A stretch of 7,534 nt of DNA, from assembly GCA_041657845.1 (NCBI GenBank), contig JBBABD010000036.1, positions 1 through 7,534 of the forward strand. The letters are read 5' to 3'. Positions 1-6,264 of the stretch are shown piece after piece; the first letter of the stretch is position 1; every line of letters starts with the position of its first letter. The stretch is from Parcubacteria group bacterium (lineage in GTDB: Bacteria; Patescibacteriota; Minisyncoccia; Moranbacterales; JAKLHP01). Made by a program: the position numbers and the translations under genes. The notes under the pieces were generated by a model. The model was not told where the DNA came from. It searched no databases and was given only the letters and a program-made list of their open reading frames with translations.

Positions 1-1640
1 TAAAAAAAGTAGACTTGAGTGATGAACAAAAAGACATAGTCAAAAAAATAATAGGCCATGATTCAAAATTCATGATTCATGATTCATCTCTACTTATTGC
101 CGGAAGAGAGAAAATAGAAATTTATTTGGAATTAATAAATAAAACCATAAAGTCCAAAAGACAAACACTAATTCTTGTTCCTGAAATTCCTATCTCCTAT
201 GAAGCGCTGGATATTATCAAAGAATATTTCGACGAAAATTCAATCGCGCTTTTCCATAGCAAAATGACCAAAGGAGAATTATACGCCAGTTATCAGAAAA
301 TAAATCCGCCAGCTGACGGAGGCGAAGCGAAAATTATTATCGGCACCCGCCAGGCAGTTTTCGCGCCTTTCAATAATTTAGGCTTAATAATTGTTGATGG
401 AGAACAAGATATTTCTTATAAGCAATGGGATATGAATCCGCGATATAATGCCGTTAAAGTGGCAGAAAAATTGGCCAAGTTGCATAGAGCAAAATTAGTC
501 TTATCCTCGCCTGCTCCGAGTATTGAAACATATTATAAAATTTCTAATTCACCTAATTGCCTAATTTCTAATAAAATCCAAGATTCAAGATTCAAGATTC
601 AAGATTCTGCGGAAATTATAGATTTGAGAAAAGAAGGCTGGAGCAGAGACGGCAAAAAGAGAAAAGATATTTTGCTAAGCAAAAAATTGGTTTCGGAAAT
701 CGTATTTACGCTTAAATATGGAAAACAGGTATTTTTGTTTGTAAGCAAGCGCGGGATGAGTTCTTTTTCTGTCTGTGCCAGTTGCAAAGAAGTTCTACGC
801 TGTCCCAGGTGCGAAAGGGCGCTTATCTATGACAAAAGCGGAGTCTACCGCTGTCTGCATTGTACCTATAAAACCGATATTTTTGCCAAATGCCCGAAAT
901 GCAAAGGGACTGAATTTAAAAATGTCGGGATTGGAAATCAGGCCATCGAAAGAGAAATCAAGAAAATATTTCCGGGAGCCAAAACAAAACTCATTGATTT
1001 TGAATCGCTGAAAAGCAGGAACGACCAACAAAATCTGATCAGCGAGATAAATTCCGGAAAATTTGATATAATAATAGGGACGCAGACAATTTTGAAAGCC
1101 TGGGATTTGCCCAAATTGGGATTGATTGGTATCATAAACGCCGACGACTTGCTCAGTTTTTCGGAATATAATTCTGACGAAAAAGCTTTCCAAATCTTGT
1201 CAGGGGCGCTTCAAAAGACCAGGGACGGCCAAAATACGAAATTAGTTATCCAGACATACAGCGCCGAACATCCGGTAATAAAATCAATAGCCGGATCTGA
1301 ATTTGAAAAATTTTATGAAAACGAAATTGAGCAAAGGAAAGCGTTGAAATATCCTCCTTTTTCCAGAATGATAAAATTGACTCTTCGAACATTTTTTAAA
1401 GCTAATATCGAGAAAGAATCCGCTTTTATTTTTGGAAGAATGAAGATTCTTTCAGAAAGAGACAAAAATATTTCCGTTTTTCAGCCATTCACTCCCCAGC
1501 TTTCCAAGGTTCGGGACAAATTTCGCCATCAGATTGTGATAAAATTAAGTTGCCTGGAAATCCCAGAGGAATTGAACAGAACCCTCAAAAATCTCGGAAG
1601 CGAATGGGTTATCGATGTTGATCCGATAAACATAAATTAA
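1..1640 (+). CDS. priA: PriA-like primosomal protein N', helicase motifs degenerate (5' partial)
   Basis: PriA normally recognises stalled replication forks and reloads the replisome using a 3'-to-5' superfamily 2 helicase. The frame is open to the left edge, so the TTG at 15 is an internal Leu. The N-terminal DNA-binding region, roughly 180-200 residues by comparison with E. coli PriA, lies outside. Numbering from that Leu, family landmarks are LVPEI (54-58), IIGTRQAVFAP (108-118), a zinc region with C254, C257, C263, C266, C280, C283, C293 and C296 in PriA spacing, IIGTQ (353-357), INADDLL (375-380) and YPPFSRM (446-452). Catalytic motifs are eroded: GSGKT reads GREKI (30-34), DEEH reads DGEQ (128-131), GSATPS reads SSPAPS (164-169), and the RAGR arginine-finger region reads QKTRDG (400-405). 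It is the first gene of the priA-def-fmt cluster. Family assignment is firm; loss of helicase activity is inferred. Actinobacterial PriA proteins are a known precedent for absent helicase motifs. Confidence 0.88.
   Translation, partial: KKVDLSDEQKDIVKKIIGHDSKFMIHDSSLLIAGREKIEIYLELINKTIKSKRQTLILVPEIPISYEALDIIKEYFDENSIALFHSKMTKGELYASYQKINPPADGGEAKIIIGTRQAVFAPFNNLGLIIVDGEQDISYKQWDMNPRYNAVKVAEKLAKLHRAKLVLSSPAPSIETYYKISNSPNCLISNKIQDSRFKIQDSAEIIDLRKEGWSRDGKKRKDILLSKKLVSEIVFTLKYGKQVFLFVSKRGMSSFSVCASCKEVLRCPRCERALIYDKSGVYRCLHCTYKTDIFAKCPKCKGTEFKNVGIGNQAIEREIKKIFPGAKTKLIDFESLKSRNDQQNLISEINSGKFDIIIGTQTILKAWDLPKLGLIGIINADDLLSFSEYNSDEKAFQILSGALQKTRDGQNTKLVIQTYSAEHPVIKSIAGSEFEKFYENEIEQRKALKYPPFSRMIKLTLRTFFKANIEKESAFIFGRMKILSERDKNISVFQPFTPQLSKVRDKFRHQIVIKLSCLEIPEELNRTLKNLGSEWVIDVDPININ
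57..87 (+). repeat. GATTCA-type micro-repeat inside priA
   Basis: CATGATT occurs at 57-63, 71-77 and 78-84, and a further CAT follows at 85-87. The run encodes H-D-S-K-F-M-I-H-D-S just before the degraded Walker A region of PriA. The 14-mer AATTCATGATTCAT at 67-80 recurs exactly, in reverse complement, at 3049-3062 in the fmt/rhodanese gap. The same repeat family is therefore both coding and intergenic. Confidence 0.8.
579..606 (+). repeat. Four tandem CAAGATT heptamers inside priA
   Basis: Four perfect head-to-tail copies of CAAGATT are followed by one further C. Because the unit is 7 bp, three units make 21 bp and the encoded peptide repeats every seven residues (I-Q-D-S, R-F-K, I-Q-D-S; residues 188-198 counted from the Leu codon at 15). 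The stretch just upstream (543-572) is also low in complexity, with recurring CTAATT. The run lies in the linker between the first helicase lobe and the zinc region. Gain or loss of one unit would shift the frame, while three units would keep it. Confidence 0.9.
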
Positions 1641-1647
1641 CAACACT

Positions 1648-2079
1648 ATGGAAATAATCTTATACCCCAACAAAATACTCGACAAAAAAACTAAGAAGGT
1701 GAAAAAACCGCTTGACGAAGAAATCCAAAAGCTTATCAAGGGAATGAAAGAAACTATGGAAAAAGCGGATGGAGCCGGACTGGCTGCGCCTCAAGTCGGA
1801 GAATCGCTTCGTATCTGCACTATTCAATATAGCGGGGATGTTTTTGCTTTAATCAATCCGAAAATCACTTCTTATTCTAGAGAAAAAGAAATCAGTGAAG
1901 AAGGATGCTTGAGTTTTCCGGGACAATTTTTTCCCGTCAAAAGATCGGCAAAAATTAAAGTTAGATACGTCGATGAAGAAGGAAAAGAAACAAAGAAAAA
2001 AGCTGAGGGCCTCCTGGCCAGGATAATGCAACACGAAATCGACCATCTGGACGGAATTGTCTTTATTAAAAGAAAGTAA
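1648..2079 (+). CDS. def: Peptide deformylase
   Basis: A metalloenzyme that removes the formyl group from the N-terminal Met of nascent proteins at the ribosome exit. All three signature motifs are complete: motif I GAGLAAPQVG (42-51), motif II EGCLS (85-89) with metal ligand C87, and motif III QHEIDHLDG (128-136) with ligands H129 and H133 and catalytic E130. At 143 residues it is somewhat shorter than the usual 150-190, with a very short C-terminus after the HEIDH helix. The ATG lies 7 bases after the priA stop. No clear Shine-Dalgarno sequence is seen, so translation may be coupled to priA. Its substrate is produced by the product of the next gene, fmt, two bases downstream. Confidence 0.97.
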   Translation: MEIILYPNKILDKKTKKVKKPLDEEIQKLIKGMKETMEKADGAGLAAPQVGESLRICTIQYSGDVFALINPKITSYSREKEISEEGCLSFPGQFFPVKRSAKIKVRYVDEEGKETKKKAEGLLARIMQHEIDHLDGIVFIKRK

Positions 2080-2081
2080 GT

Positions 2082-3038
2082 ATGGAAAAAGAAAATATAA
2101 AAATAATTTTCATGGGCACCTCTGACTTTGCCAAAGAAATTTTGGCTTCAATTGTCAGGGAAAAATACCGCGTCTTGGCAGTCATTACCCAGCCGGACAA
2201 AAAAGCCGGCAGAAAGCAGGAGTTAAGGATCGGGCCAGTGAAAGAATTCGCAGAGAAACAAAAAATTCCCGTCCTCCAACCGAAAAAACTAGACGAAGAA
2301 TTGATCAAAAAAACAAAAGAGCTGAATCCTGATTTAATCATAGTCGCCGCTTATGGAAAAATTATTCCCAAAGAAATTTTGGAAATTCCAAAATATAAAA
2401 GCATCAATATCCATCCTTCCCTTCTTCCAAAATTCCGCGGACCATCCCCTATTCAAAATGCAATCCTTGTCGGAGAAAGAGAAACCGGAGTAACGATAAT
2501 GCTTATGAATGAGAAAATGGATCACGGAGATATTCTTGTGCAGACAAAATTCCAAATTTATCCGGATGAAACAACAGAAACACTAACCAAAAAAATTGCG
2601 CCCATTAGCGCAAAACTGATTTTAGAAACTATCCCGCTTTGGGTGGATGGAAAAATTAAGCCTTTTGAGCAAGATGAAACAAAAGCCACCTATTGCCAGC
2701 TTATTGAAAGAGAAGACGGGCATATTTTCTGGAATTCTAACGCCCAGGATATATACAACAAGTATCGCGCTTTTCAGCCTTGGCCGGGGATTTTCTCTGT
2801 TTGGAAAAAAGAAAATGGAATTCTTCGCATCAAAATTAAAAAAATAAGGCTGGATAACAATAAGCCTGACGTGAAATATGGAATAGGAGAAGTGTTTGAA
2901 TTAAACGGAGAAATAAAAGTAAAGGCAGCGAAAGGTTCGATAATATTGGAAGAAGTCCAATTGGAAGGGAAAAATCCAGCGAGTATTAAAGATTTCATCA
3001 ACGGATACAAAGACTTTGTTGGAAGCAATCTGAAGTGA
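2082..3038 (+). CDS. fmt: Methionyl-tRNA formyltransferase
   Basis: Transfers a formyl group from 10-formyltetrahydrofolate to Met-tRNA(fMet) for initiation. The N-terminal Rossmann-like domain starts at IIFMGTSDFA (8-17). Catalytic residues fit N109, H111 (INIHPSLLP) and D147 (MDHGD), equivalent to N106, H108 and D144 of E. coli. The loop SLLPKFRG (113-120) and G136-VTIM are conserved. The C-terminal tRNA-binding domain begins near 200 (KATYCQL) and includes FQPWPG (231-236). At 318 residues it matches the family length of about 310-320. The ATG is two bases after the def stop. It ends on TGA, which shows that UGA is a stop in this organism. That TGA is also the first triplet of the left arm of the downstream inverted repeat. 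Confidence 0.97.
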   Translation: MEKENIKIIFMGTSDFAKEILASIVREKYRVLAVITQPDKKAGRKQELRIGPVKEFAEKQKIPVLQPKKLDEELIKKTKELNPDLIIVAAYGKIIPKEILEIPKYKSINIHPSLLPKFRGPSPIQNAILVGERETGVTIMLMNEKMDHGDILVQTKFQIYPDETTETLTKKIAPISAKLILETIPLWVDGKIKPFEQDETKATYCQLIEREDGHIFWNSNAQDIYNKYRAFQPWPGIFSVWKKENGILRIKIKKIRLDNNKPDVKYGIGEVFELNGEIKVKAAKGSIILEEVQLEGKNPASIKDFINGYKDFVGSNLK

Positions 3039-3129
3039 ATCACGAATTATGAATCATGAATTAAGACACTAAATTAAAAAACCCTATAAAATAAATTTGC
3101 ATAATTCGTGATTCATAATTCGTGATTCA
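3036..3129. repeat. 28-bp near-perfect inverted repeat with 38-base spacer
   Basis: The left arm (3036-3063) and right arm (3102-3129) are reverse complements at 27 of 28 positions. The right arm is an exact tandem duplication of the 14-mer TAATTCGTGATTCA (3102-3115 and 3116-3129). The transcript could form a long stem-loop. The left arm contains the fmt stop codon and the right arm contains an in-frame GTG (3122) of the next gene, so the element nearly fills this intergenic space. No run of T follows the right arm, so it is not a standard intrinsic terminator. It could be a mobile micro-element remnant, an mRNA-stabilising stem or an attenuator; nothing in the sequence decides between these. 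Confidence 0.9.
3061..3090 (+). promoter_or_regulatory. Weak candidate promoter in the repeat spacer
   Basis: TTAAGA (3061-3066) and TATAAA (3085-3090), 18 bases apart, resemble -35 and -10 boxes. They lie mostly in the loop between the repeat arms, about 47 bases before the ATG of the rhodanese-like gene. Match quality is modest in a very AT-rich stretch, so this is only a possibility. The alternative is read-through from the priA-def-fmt operon. Confidence 0.25.
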
Positions 3130-3136
3130 AAATACT

Positions 3137-3934
3137 ATGGAACTAAACGACAAAAGTAACAACAAGGTAATCCTCATTGGCGTAGCTCTAATCGCCATGG
3201 TCTTTATCTTTACCTTTTTCCGATCCGAATTATTCAAGAAAAATTCCGAAAATGAAATTGAGCAAAAAATATTGAACTATCCCAAAATTACTTCTGAAGA
3301 TTTTAAAAATAAACTAAAAAGCAGTGAAGATTTGAAAATTTTAGACATACGCTCGTCGGATGACTATGCTATGGAGCATTTGGCGAATTCCATAAACGCA
3401 GTTTCGGAGGAATCGATAAACGCGATATCTAAAGAAAAAACCATAATAATTGTCGGTTATTCAACTGAAGATGAAGAATATACAAAGATAATCGACTATC
3501 TGAAGAAAAATAAATATTACAATTTTTTTATTTTAAAAGGAGGGTTTGATGCTTGGAAAAATATTGGGGGAGGAACTATATCGATCGGAAATCCCAACTC
3601 ATTTGTCGATAATTCAAAAATAAACTACATTGCGCCGGAAGATCTTAAAGCAATAGTTGAGAATAAAAATTACCCTAAATATATTATCGACATGAGACCC
3701 AAACAATCATTTGATGACGGGCATATTTTTGGAGCGGAAAATATTTTTCTTGACGAGCTGGAAAAATCGGCGGATAAAATACCTTTCTCAAAAGAAATAT
3801 ATATTTATGGAGACACGGAATTTCAAGGATTCCAGGCCGGCGTCCGCCTTTACGATCTGGGATTTATGCTAGTAAAAGTCTTGAAAGGCGGATTGACGAG
3901 CTGGAAAGACAAAGGATTTGAAATTGTAAAATAA
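3137..3934 (+). CDS. Membrane-anchored tandem rhodanese-like protein without active-site cysteines
   Basis: A 265-residue protein with one hydrophobic segment (about 10-28) followed by two rhodanese-like domains. Domain 1 (about 50-145) has LDIRSSDDYAMEHLANSIN (69-87) and LKGGFDAW (133-140). Domain 2 (about 163-265) has IDMRPKQSFDDGHIFGAENI (184-203) and LKGGLTSW (249-256). These are the usual rhodanese start (DxR...GHIxGAxNI) and end (L-GG...W) signatures. The catalytic Cys normally found after the central beta strand is absent: domain 1 reads IIIVGYSTED and domain 2 reads IYIYGDTEF. The whole protein has no cysteine, so persulfide sulfurtransferase chemistry is not expected. A binding or scaffold role at the membrane is inference. 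I chose the ATG at 3137 because the upstream GTG (3122) lies inside the repeat arm. Neither start has an obvious Shine-Dalgarno sequence. The gene ends before a terminator shared with groES. Confidence 0.85.
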   Translation: MELNDKSNNKVILIGVALIAMVFIFTFFRSELFKKNSENEIEQKILNYPKITSEDFKNKLKSSEDLKILDIRSSDDYAMEHLANSINAVSEESINAISKEKTIIIVGYSTEDEEYTKIIDYLKKNKYYNFFILKGGFDAWKNIGGGTISIGNPNSFVDNSKINYIAPEDLKAIVENKNYPKYIIDMRPKQSFDDGHIFGAENIFLDELEKSADKIPFSKEIYIYGDTEFQGFQAGVRLYDLGFMLVKVLKGGLTSWKDKGFEIVK

Positions 3935-3969
3935 CTACAAATCTACAAATCGATTACAAATTTACAAAT
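3935..3969 (+). repeat. Cluster of four (C/T)TACAAAT octamers
   Basis: CTACAAAT occurs at 3935-3942 and 3943-3950 and TTACAAAT at 3954-3961 and 3962-3969, separated by CGA. The cluster starts directly after the TAA stop of the rhodanese-like gene and runs into the terminator hairpin. It is a second simple-repeat family, different from the GATTCA type. Confidence 0.85.
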
Positions 3970-3999
3970 AAAAAAATACCCCCTTCGGGAGGTATTTTT
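3970..3999. terminator. Bidirectional intrinsic terminator between convergent genes
   Basis: The hairpin arms AAAAATACCCCC (3972-3983) and GGAGGTATTTTT (3988-3999) close a TTCG loop, with one C/A mismatch. C(UUCG)G is an exceptionally stable tetraloop. The stem ends in T5 on the plus strand, and the A7 run at 3970-3976 gives a U tract on the minus strand. It can therefore end transcription of the rhodanese-like gene from the left and of groES from the right. Confidence 0.92.
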
Positions 4000-4019
4000 G
4001 ATTATCATTTTTTACAATT

Positions 4020-4295
4020 CTATTCAACAACCGCCAGAATATCTTCATTCTTCACGATCAAATATTCCTCGCCTTCAATCTTCACTTCTGTTCCGCTGTA
4101 TCTTTTGAAGATAACTTTTTGATTCTTCTTCGCTTGGATATCTTTGCTCTCTCCGATCTCGATTACTTTTCCTTGTTGCGGCCTTTCTTCGGATGCCGAT
4201 TCGGGAAGAAAAATTCCGGATCCTGTTTTTTTGTCCGCTTTCTCCGGCTTAATCAAAACATTGTCTCCTAGCGGTTTTACTTTTATTTCTTTCAT
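4020..4295 (-). CDS. groES: Co-chaperonin GroES (Hsp10)
   Basis: The heptameric lid of the GroEL folding chamber, acting in the cytosol. At 91 residues it is slightly shorter than the usual 94-100. The start KVKPLGDNVLIKP (5-17) matches the conserved IRPLxDRVxVK region. The mobile loop (about 18-36) carries the GroEL-contacting hydrophobic tripeptide I28-F29-L30. GKVIEIG (42-48) and the C-terminal EEYLIVKNEDILAVVE (76-91) are typical. It stands alone: the gene downstream is convergent and unrelated, so groEL must be elsewhere. It has its own promoter and a CIRCE-like operator, which points to HrcA heat-shock repression. No strong Shine-Dalgarno sequence is seen before the ATG. Confidence 0.97.
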   Translation of the reverse strand: MKEIKVKPLGDNVLIKPEKADKKTGSGIFLPESASEERPQQGKVIEIGESKDIQAKKNQKVIFKRYSGTEVKIEGEEYLIVKNEDILAVVE

Positions 4296-4328
4296 AGTTT
4301 TTAATTCATCTAATATTTAACAGTATTA

Positions 4329-4356
4329 ATTATAACAGAAATAATTTAGCAGTCAA
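4329..4356 (-). promoter_or_regulatory. Sigma70-type promoter of groES
   Basis: Reading the minus strand, the -35 box TTGACT (4356-4351, 5 of 6 to TTGACA) is followed by a 16-base spacer and a perfect -10 box TATAAT (4334-4329). A TG one base before the -10 makes it an extended -10 promoter. The transcription start should fall near 4322, leaving a leader of roughly 27 bases before the groES ATG. Confidence 0.85.
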
Positions 4357-4372
4357 CCGATATGATTGCTAA
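4346..4372. promoter_or_regulatory. CIRCE-like HrcA operator overlapping the groES -35 box
   Basis: Plus-strand TTAGCAGTC (4346-4354), nine bases, then GATTGCTAA (4364-4372). The CIRCE consensus is TTAGCACTC-N9-GAGTGCTAA, so 16 of 18 fixed positions match and the N9 spacing is exact. The half-sites pair with each other at 8 of 9 positions. The operator covers the -35 box and lies upstream of groES, where HrcA binding would block RNA polymerase. It also covers the TAG stop codon of pbp2 (4371-4369). HrcA itself is not in the window. Confidence 0.85.
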
Positions 4373-6264
4373 TTTTTTTGTTTGTTTCTTTCCCCGAAAT
4401 ACCACTTGTAGACTTCATTTGTCACGGGCAAGGCGCTGGAATGCCCTTCTCCTCCGCCTTCCACCAGAACAATCATGGCCAGTTCCGGATTATTATAAGG
4501 AGCGTAGGAAGCAAACCAAGCATGAGTCTTGTCTTCACTCCCAAATTGAGCCGTACCGGTTTTTCCGGCCGATTCAACAGGAAGATCCTTAAGAGTCTGC
4601 GCCGTTCCTGAAACAACAGTTTCTCTCATCCCCTCTTGTACTACTTTTAAAATTTCCGGACTTATAAATTTATCCCTAATCACAACCGCTGAATTATTTA
4701 TAGTTTCATCATTATTATTAATAATTTTAGAAACTACGCGCGGCTGATACAGGGTTCCTCCGTTAGCAATCGCAGCTATATAATTCGCAATTTGAAGCGG
4801 TGTTGCTCTGATGAAGCCTTGCCCAATGGCACAATGATAATCATCTCCCGTGTACCATCTTTCTCCCAATTTATCCAGCTTCCACTGCGTGTCAGGAACA
4901 AAACCGGATGATTCTCCAGGAATATCAATTCCCAATATATCTCCCCAGCCAAATAGATTTTCATATTTTTTCATTCTATCCATTCCCAATCCTTGAATAT
5001 TTCCATAACCGCCGCCGATAGTATAAAAGAAAATATCATTACTCTCGGCAATTGCCATACGCACATCGCTTGGTCCGTGCACTTTCCAATCGCCAAAATG
5101 AAAATTCCCGATATTAAGCGACCCTCCCAATCCATTAATAATCGTTGAAGGCGCAATAACTCCTTCCGAAAGCGCAGCCGAGGCTATCAGTGGTTTTATG
5201 GTAGATCCGGGAGGATATTCTCCAGAAATCGCCCTATTAAAAAGAGGTTTGGCAGGATCACTGATTAATTTCGAATAATCTTCCTGTGAAATTCTTCCAG
5301 AGAAAATATTATTATCAAAACTGGGAAGGCTTACCATCGCCCGGACTTCTCCATTTTTTGGATCAATCGCTACTGCCGCAGCTGTTCGCGTGTCAGTTGT
5401 TTCCAGAACCTTGCTTAATTCATCATAAATTTTTTTCTGAAGTTCATAGTCAATTCCCAAAACCAAGTCATTCCCTGCTTCAGGATTTATTATCCCCCTC
5501 TCCTTCTTCACATTACCCAATGAGTCAACTTCGACTTTTACTGCCCCATTTTTCCCCTTCAAATATTTTTCGTATGTTTTTTCCACTCCCTGTTTTCCCA
5601 TGTAGTCCGTAAGAAAATAATCACTGTTATCAGCCAGCTCTTTTTTGTCAATTTTTCCGACATATCCCAGAATATGGGAAAAAATAGAGCTATCGACATA
5701 TTCACGAATGGCCGTCTTGTCGGTAAAAATTCCCGGAAAATCAGATTTTTTTTCTTCAAGCGATAGATGCTCTTCCTGGGAAATATTTTCTTTTATGAGG
5801 ATAGGGCTCAGAGAGGAACTTTCTACTGAAATAACTTTGGCCAGCAAATCTTCTTCGCTGATAGATAGGATCCGAGAAAGCTCTACGGATAGTTTTTTAA
5901 GTCCGTCGGAATCTTCCGGAAGATTAGCGGGAATCGCAGTTGCATCCACACTGGGAATATTATTCACCAAAGCATTCCCAAATCTGTCCATTATCTTCCC
6001 CCTGGGAGCTTTTACGGAAACAGAACGAATGCTATTTTCCTTGGCGATTTCCTTGTAATAAGTTTCTTTTACAATATTAAGATAAAAGATTCGCGACCCC
6101 AAAATAACCATAAATACGAGAATAACGGCCCAGAATATTCCCATTTTATTTTTTTCTAAAGGAATCTCAATTCTAGCTGATTCTTCTTTGGAAACGGAAA
6201 AAAGATAATCTTCCAATTCAATTCCTTTTGATAATTTTGTTCTATTTCTTTTACTGCCAAACAT
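4369..6264 (-). CDS. mrdA: Penicillin-binding protein 2, elongasome transpeptidase
   Basis: A class B PBP: a membrane-anchored D,D-transpeptidase that crosslinks peptidoglycan during cell elongation, working with RodA, MreC and MreD. A short charged cytoplasmic tail (1-40) leads to one membrane segment (about 42-62). The PBP dimerisation domain follows, beginning at APRGKIMDRFG (86-96). The transpeptidase domain (about 290-620) has all three motifs: SxxK at S354-T-I-K357 in PPGSTIKP, second motif S408-N-D410 (Asp at the third position is common in PBP2), and K568-T-G-T571. The IGQG..ATPLQ block (480-491) is also typical. At 631 residues the length is normal. The ATG directly abuts the mreD TAA, so translation is probably coupled. 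GGA lies about 9 bases before the start. rodA does not follow; groES does, from its own promoter. Confidence 0.96.
   Translation of the reverse strand: MFGSKRNRTKLSKGIELEDYLFSVSKEESARIEIPLEKNKMGIFWAVILVFMVILGSRIFYLNIVKETYYKEIAKENSIRSVSVKAPRGKIMDRFGNALVNNIPSVDATAIPANLPEDSDGLKKLSVELSRILSISEEDLLAKVISVESSSLSPILIKENISQEEHLSLEEKKSDFPGIFTDKTAIREYVDSSIFSHILGYVGKIDKKELADNSDYFLTDYMGKQGVEKTYEKYLKGKNGAVKVEVDSLGNVKKERGIINPEAGNDLVLGIDYELQKKIYDELSKVLETTDTRTAAAVAIDPKNGEVRAMVSLPSFDNNIFSGRISQEDYSKLISDPAKPLFNRAISGEYPPGSTIKPLIASAALSEGVIAPSTIINGLGGSLNIGNFHFGDWKVHGPSDVRMAIAESNDIFFYTIGGGYGNIQGLGMDRMKKYENLFGWGDILGIDIPGESSGFVPDTQWKLDKLGERWYTGDDYHCAIGQGFIRATPLQIANYIAAIANGGTLYQPRVVSKIINNNDETINNSAVVIRDKFISPEILKVVQEGMRETVVSGTAQTLKDLPVESAGKTGTAQFGSEDKTHAWFASYAPYNNPELAMIVLVEGGGEGHSSALPVTNEVYKWYFGERNKQKN

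Noticed and set aside
15..17. TTG as the start codon of the PriA-like gene
   Set aside because: The frame is open to the window edge and the codons before it (K-K-V-D) continue the usual PriA sequence ahead of the helicase core; the TTG is an internal Leu.
57..606. CRISPR array or transposon ends
   Set aside because: The units are 7-14 bp with no regular unique spacers, no cas or transposase gene nearby and no target-site duplication.
3036..3038. UGA recoded as glycine, as in Gracilibacteria
   Set aside because: fmt ends at this TGA at the family's normal length, and the frame beyond it runs into the repeat; other genes use TAA or TAG and contain no in-frame TGA.
3122..3124. GTG start for the rhodanese-like protein
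   Set aside because: It lies inside the inverted-repeat arm and adds only five residues; the ATG at 3137 gives a natural N-terminus before the membrane segment. It cannot be fully excluded.
3036..3129. Intrinsic terminator after fmt
   Set aside because: The stem is long but AT-rich, the loop is 38 bases and no T run follows the right arm, so it does not fit the intrinsic terminator pattern.
4362..4611. Plus-strand open frames inside pbp2
   Set aside because: They are antisense shadows of a strongly supported pbp2 gene and show no recognisable domain of their own.
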